From assembly GCA_963693365.1 (NCBI GenBank), contig CAVNZM010000004.1:13330001-13394000 (forward strand): a stretch of 64,000 bases of DNA, in the 5' to 3' direction. Shown piece after piece: positions 63,697 through 64,000 of the stretch. The notes below the pieces were generated by a model. The model searched no databases and had not been told where the DNA came from. It was given only the letters and a program-made list of their open reading frames with translations. Position numbers and translations under genes: made by a program. How positions within the stretch are numbered: position 1 is the stretch's first letter; every line of letters starts with the position of its first letter. Source of the stretch: Amoebidium appalachense. Lineage: Eukaryota > Ichthyosporea.

Positions 63697-64000
63697 TCAT
63701 TCGTATGTTGTTGATATTTCGCTGAATTTACGCCACGACTGGGAGCATCAGGCATCGACCCCCCTCTCCGGGCTCCTCCCTTCAAATCCCTTCAGCTCCC
63801 ATCGAAGGGTTTTCATGGCGCAATCTTTCTCAGAACCAGCTGTGTGTGTGTGCATGAATGGTAAGTACTTAATGTGGGCAAGTGTTTGTCTCTATGTACG
63901 CAATGGGTGTGCGTGCAGTGTATGTACATGCAACTGCATCCAGTGCATATGTGTTCTGTGTCTGCATGGCATTCTGCAGTAAACCACCCCATATATAAAA

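Larger units (their letters stand above)
62147..64000. other. Terminal region, no gene recognised
   Basis: Contains a 77-base poly-C (62399-62475), G-rich sequence (62589-62715), AT-rich unique sequence (62740-63160) and C-rich sequence (63327-63377). A minus-strand open stretch (63139-63280: FFWTRRNAHQIVGITKWAWA) resembles no family I know and may be retroelement debris. Confidence 0.5.

Overview
This is a window of nuclear DNA from an intron-rich eukaryote, most likely a microbial eukaryote (alga or other protist). I could not place it in a lineage. Five genes are split by GT-AG introns plus a few probable GC-AG introns. Stops are standard, codon use is GC-leaning, and introns and spacers are crowded with very long homopolymers (poly-G/poly-C up to about 77 bases) and (GT)n/(CA)n runs. 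No bacterial operons, rRNA or CRISPR were seen, and no tRNA gene was recognised. Most open frames in the window are translations of these simple repeats and are not genes.

Layout. 0.6-6.6 kb (-): VPS26C/DSCR3, a Retriever cargo-recycling subunit, 7 exons. 7.9-8.9 kb (-): single-exon DEP-domain protein. 10-10.75 kb (+): decayed LINE reverse-transcriptase fragment. 12.1-20.4 kb (-): 8-exon DUF4954 left-handed beta-helix protein, about 680 aa. 21.4-22.2 kb (+): SAM-dependent methyltransferase, apparently broken by one missing base. 24.4-32.0 kb (-): eIF4B-like translation factor, 16 exons, 536 aa. 33.3-43.1 kb (+): USP10-type deubiquitinase with an apparently conserved FGSF (G3BP-type) motif and a complete catalytic core. 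45.0-47.9 kb (-): PET117 cytochrome oxidase assembly factor, 2 exons. 50.5-51.6 kb (+): Kv-like six-TM cation channel lacking the GYG filter. 52.6-58.4 kb (-): intact Ty1/copia retrotransposon with two apparently identical 765-bp LTRs, inserted in a poly-C tract. 59.2-62.1 kb: AT-richer ~31-bp minisatellite carrying two 5'-truncated LINE copies.

The host genes are housekeeping genes, mostly single members of unrelated pathways (endosomal recycling, translation initiation, deubiquitination, mitochondrial assembly). Two head-to-head pairs (DUF4954/methyltransferase and eIF4B/USP10) are separated by about 1 kb and may share promoters. eIF4B and USP10 both belong to translation and stress-granule biology, which makes that pair the more interesting one.

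The most novel signals are: a dispersed SINE-like family whose copies carry poly-C (poly-G on the other strand) at one fixed end; homopolymer G/C tracts placed just inside many introns next to the 5' splice site; a copia element whose gag start codon lies inside the LTR and whose primer site matches the anticodon arm of initiator tRNA-Met; and LINE insertions at the same phase of a satellite. Exon boundaries were deduced by eye from splice consensus, reading-frame phase and remembered protein families; no alignment or RNA data were available.
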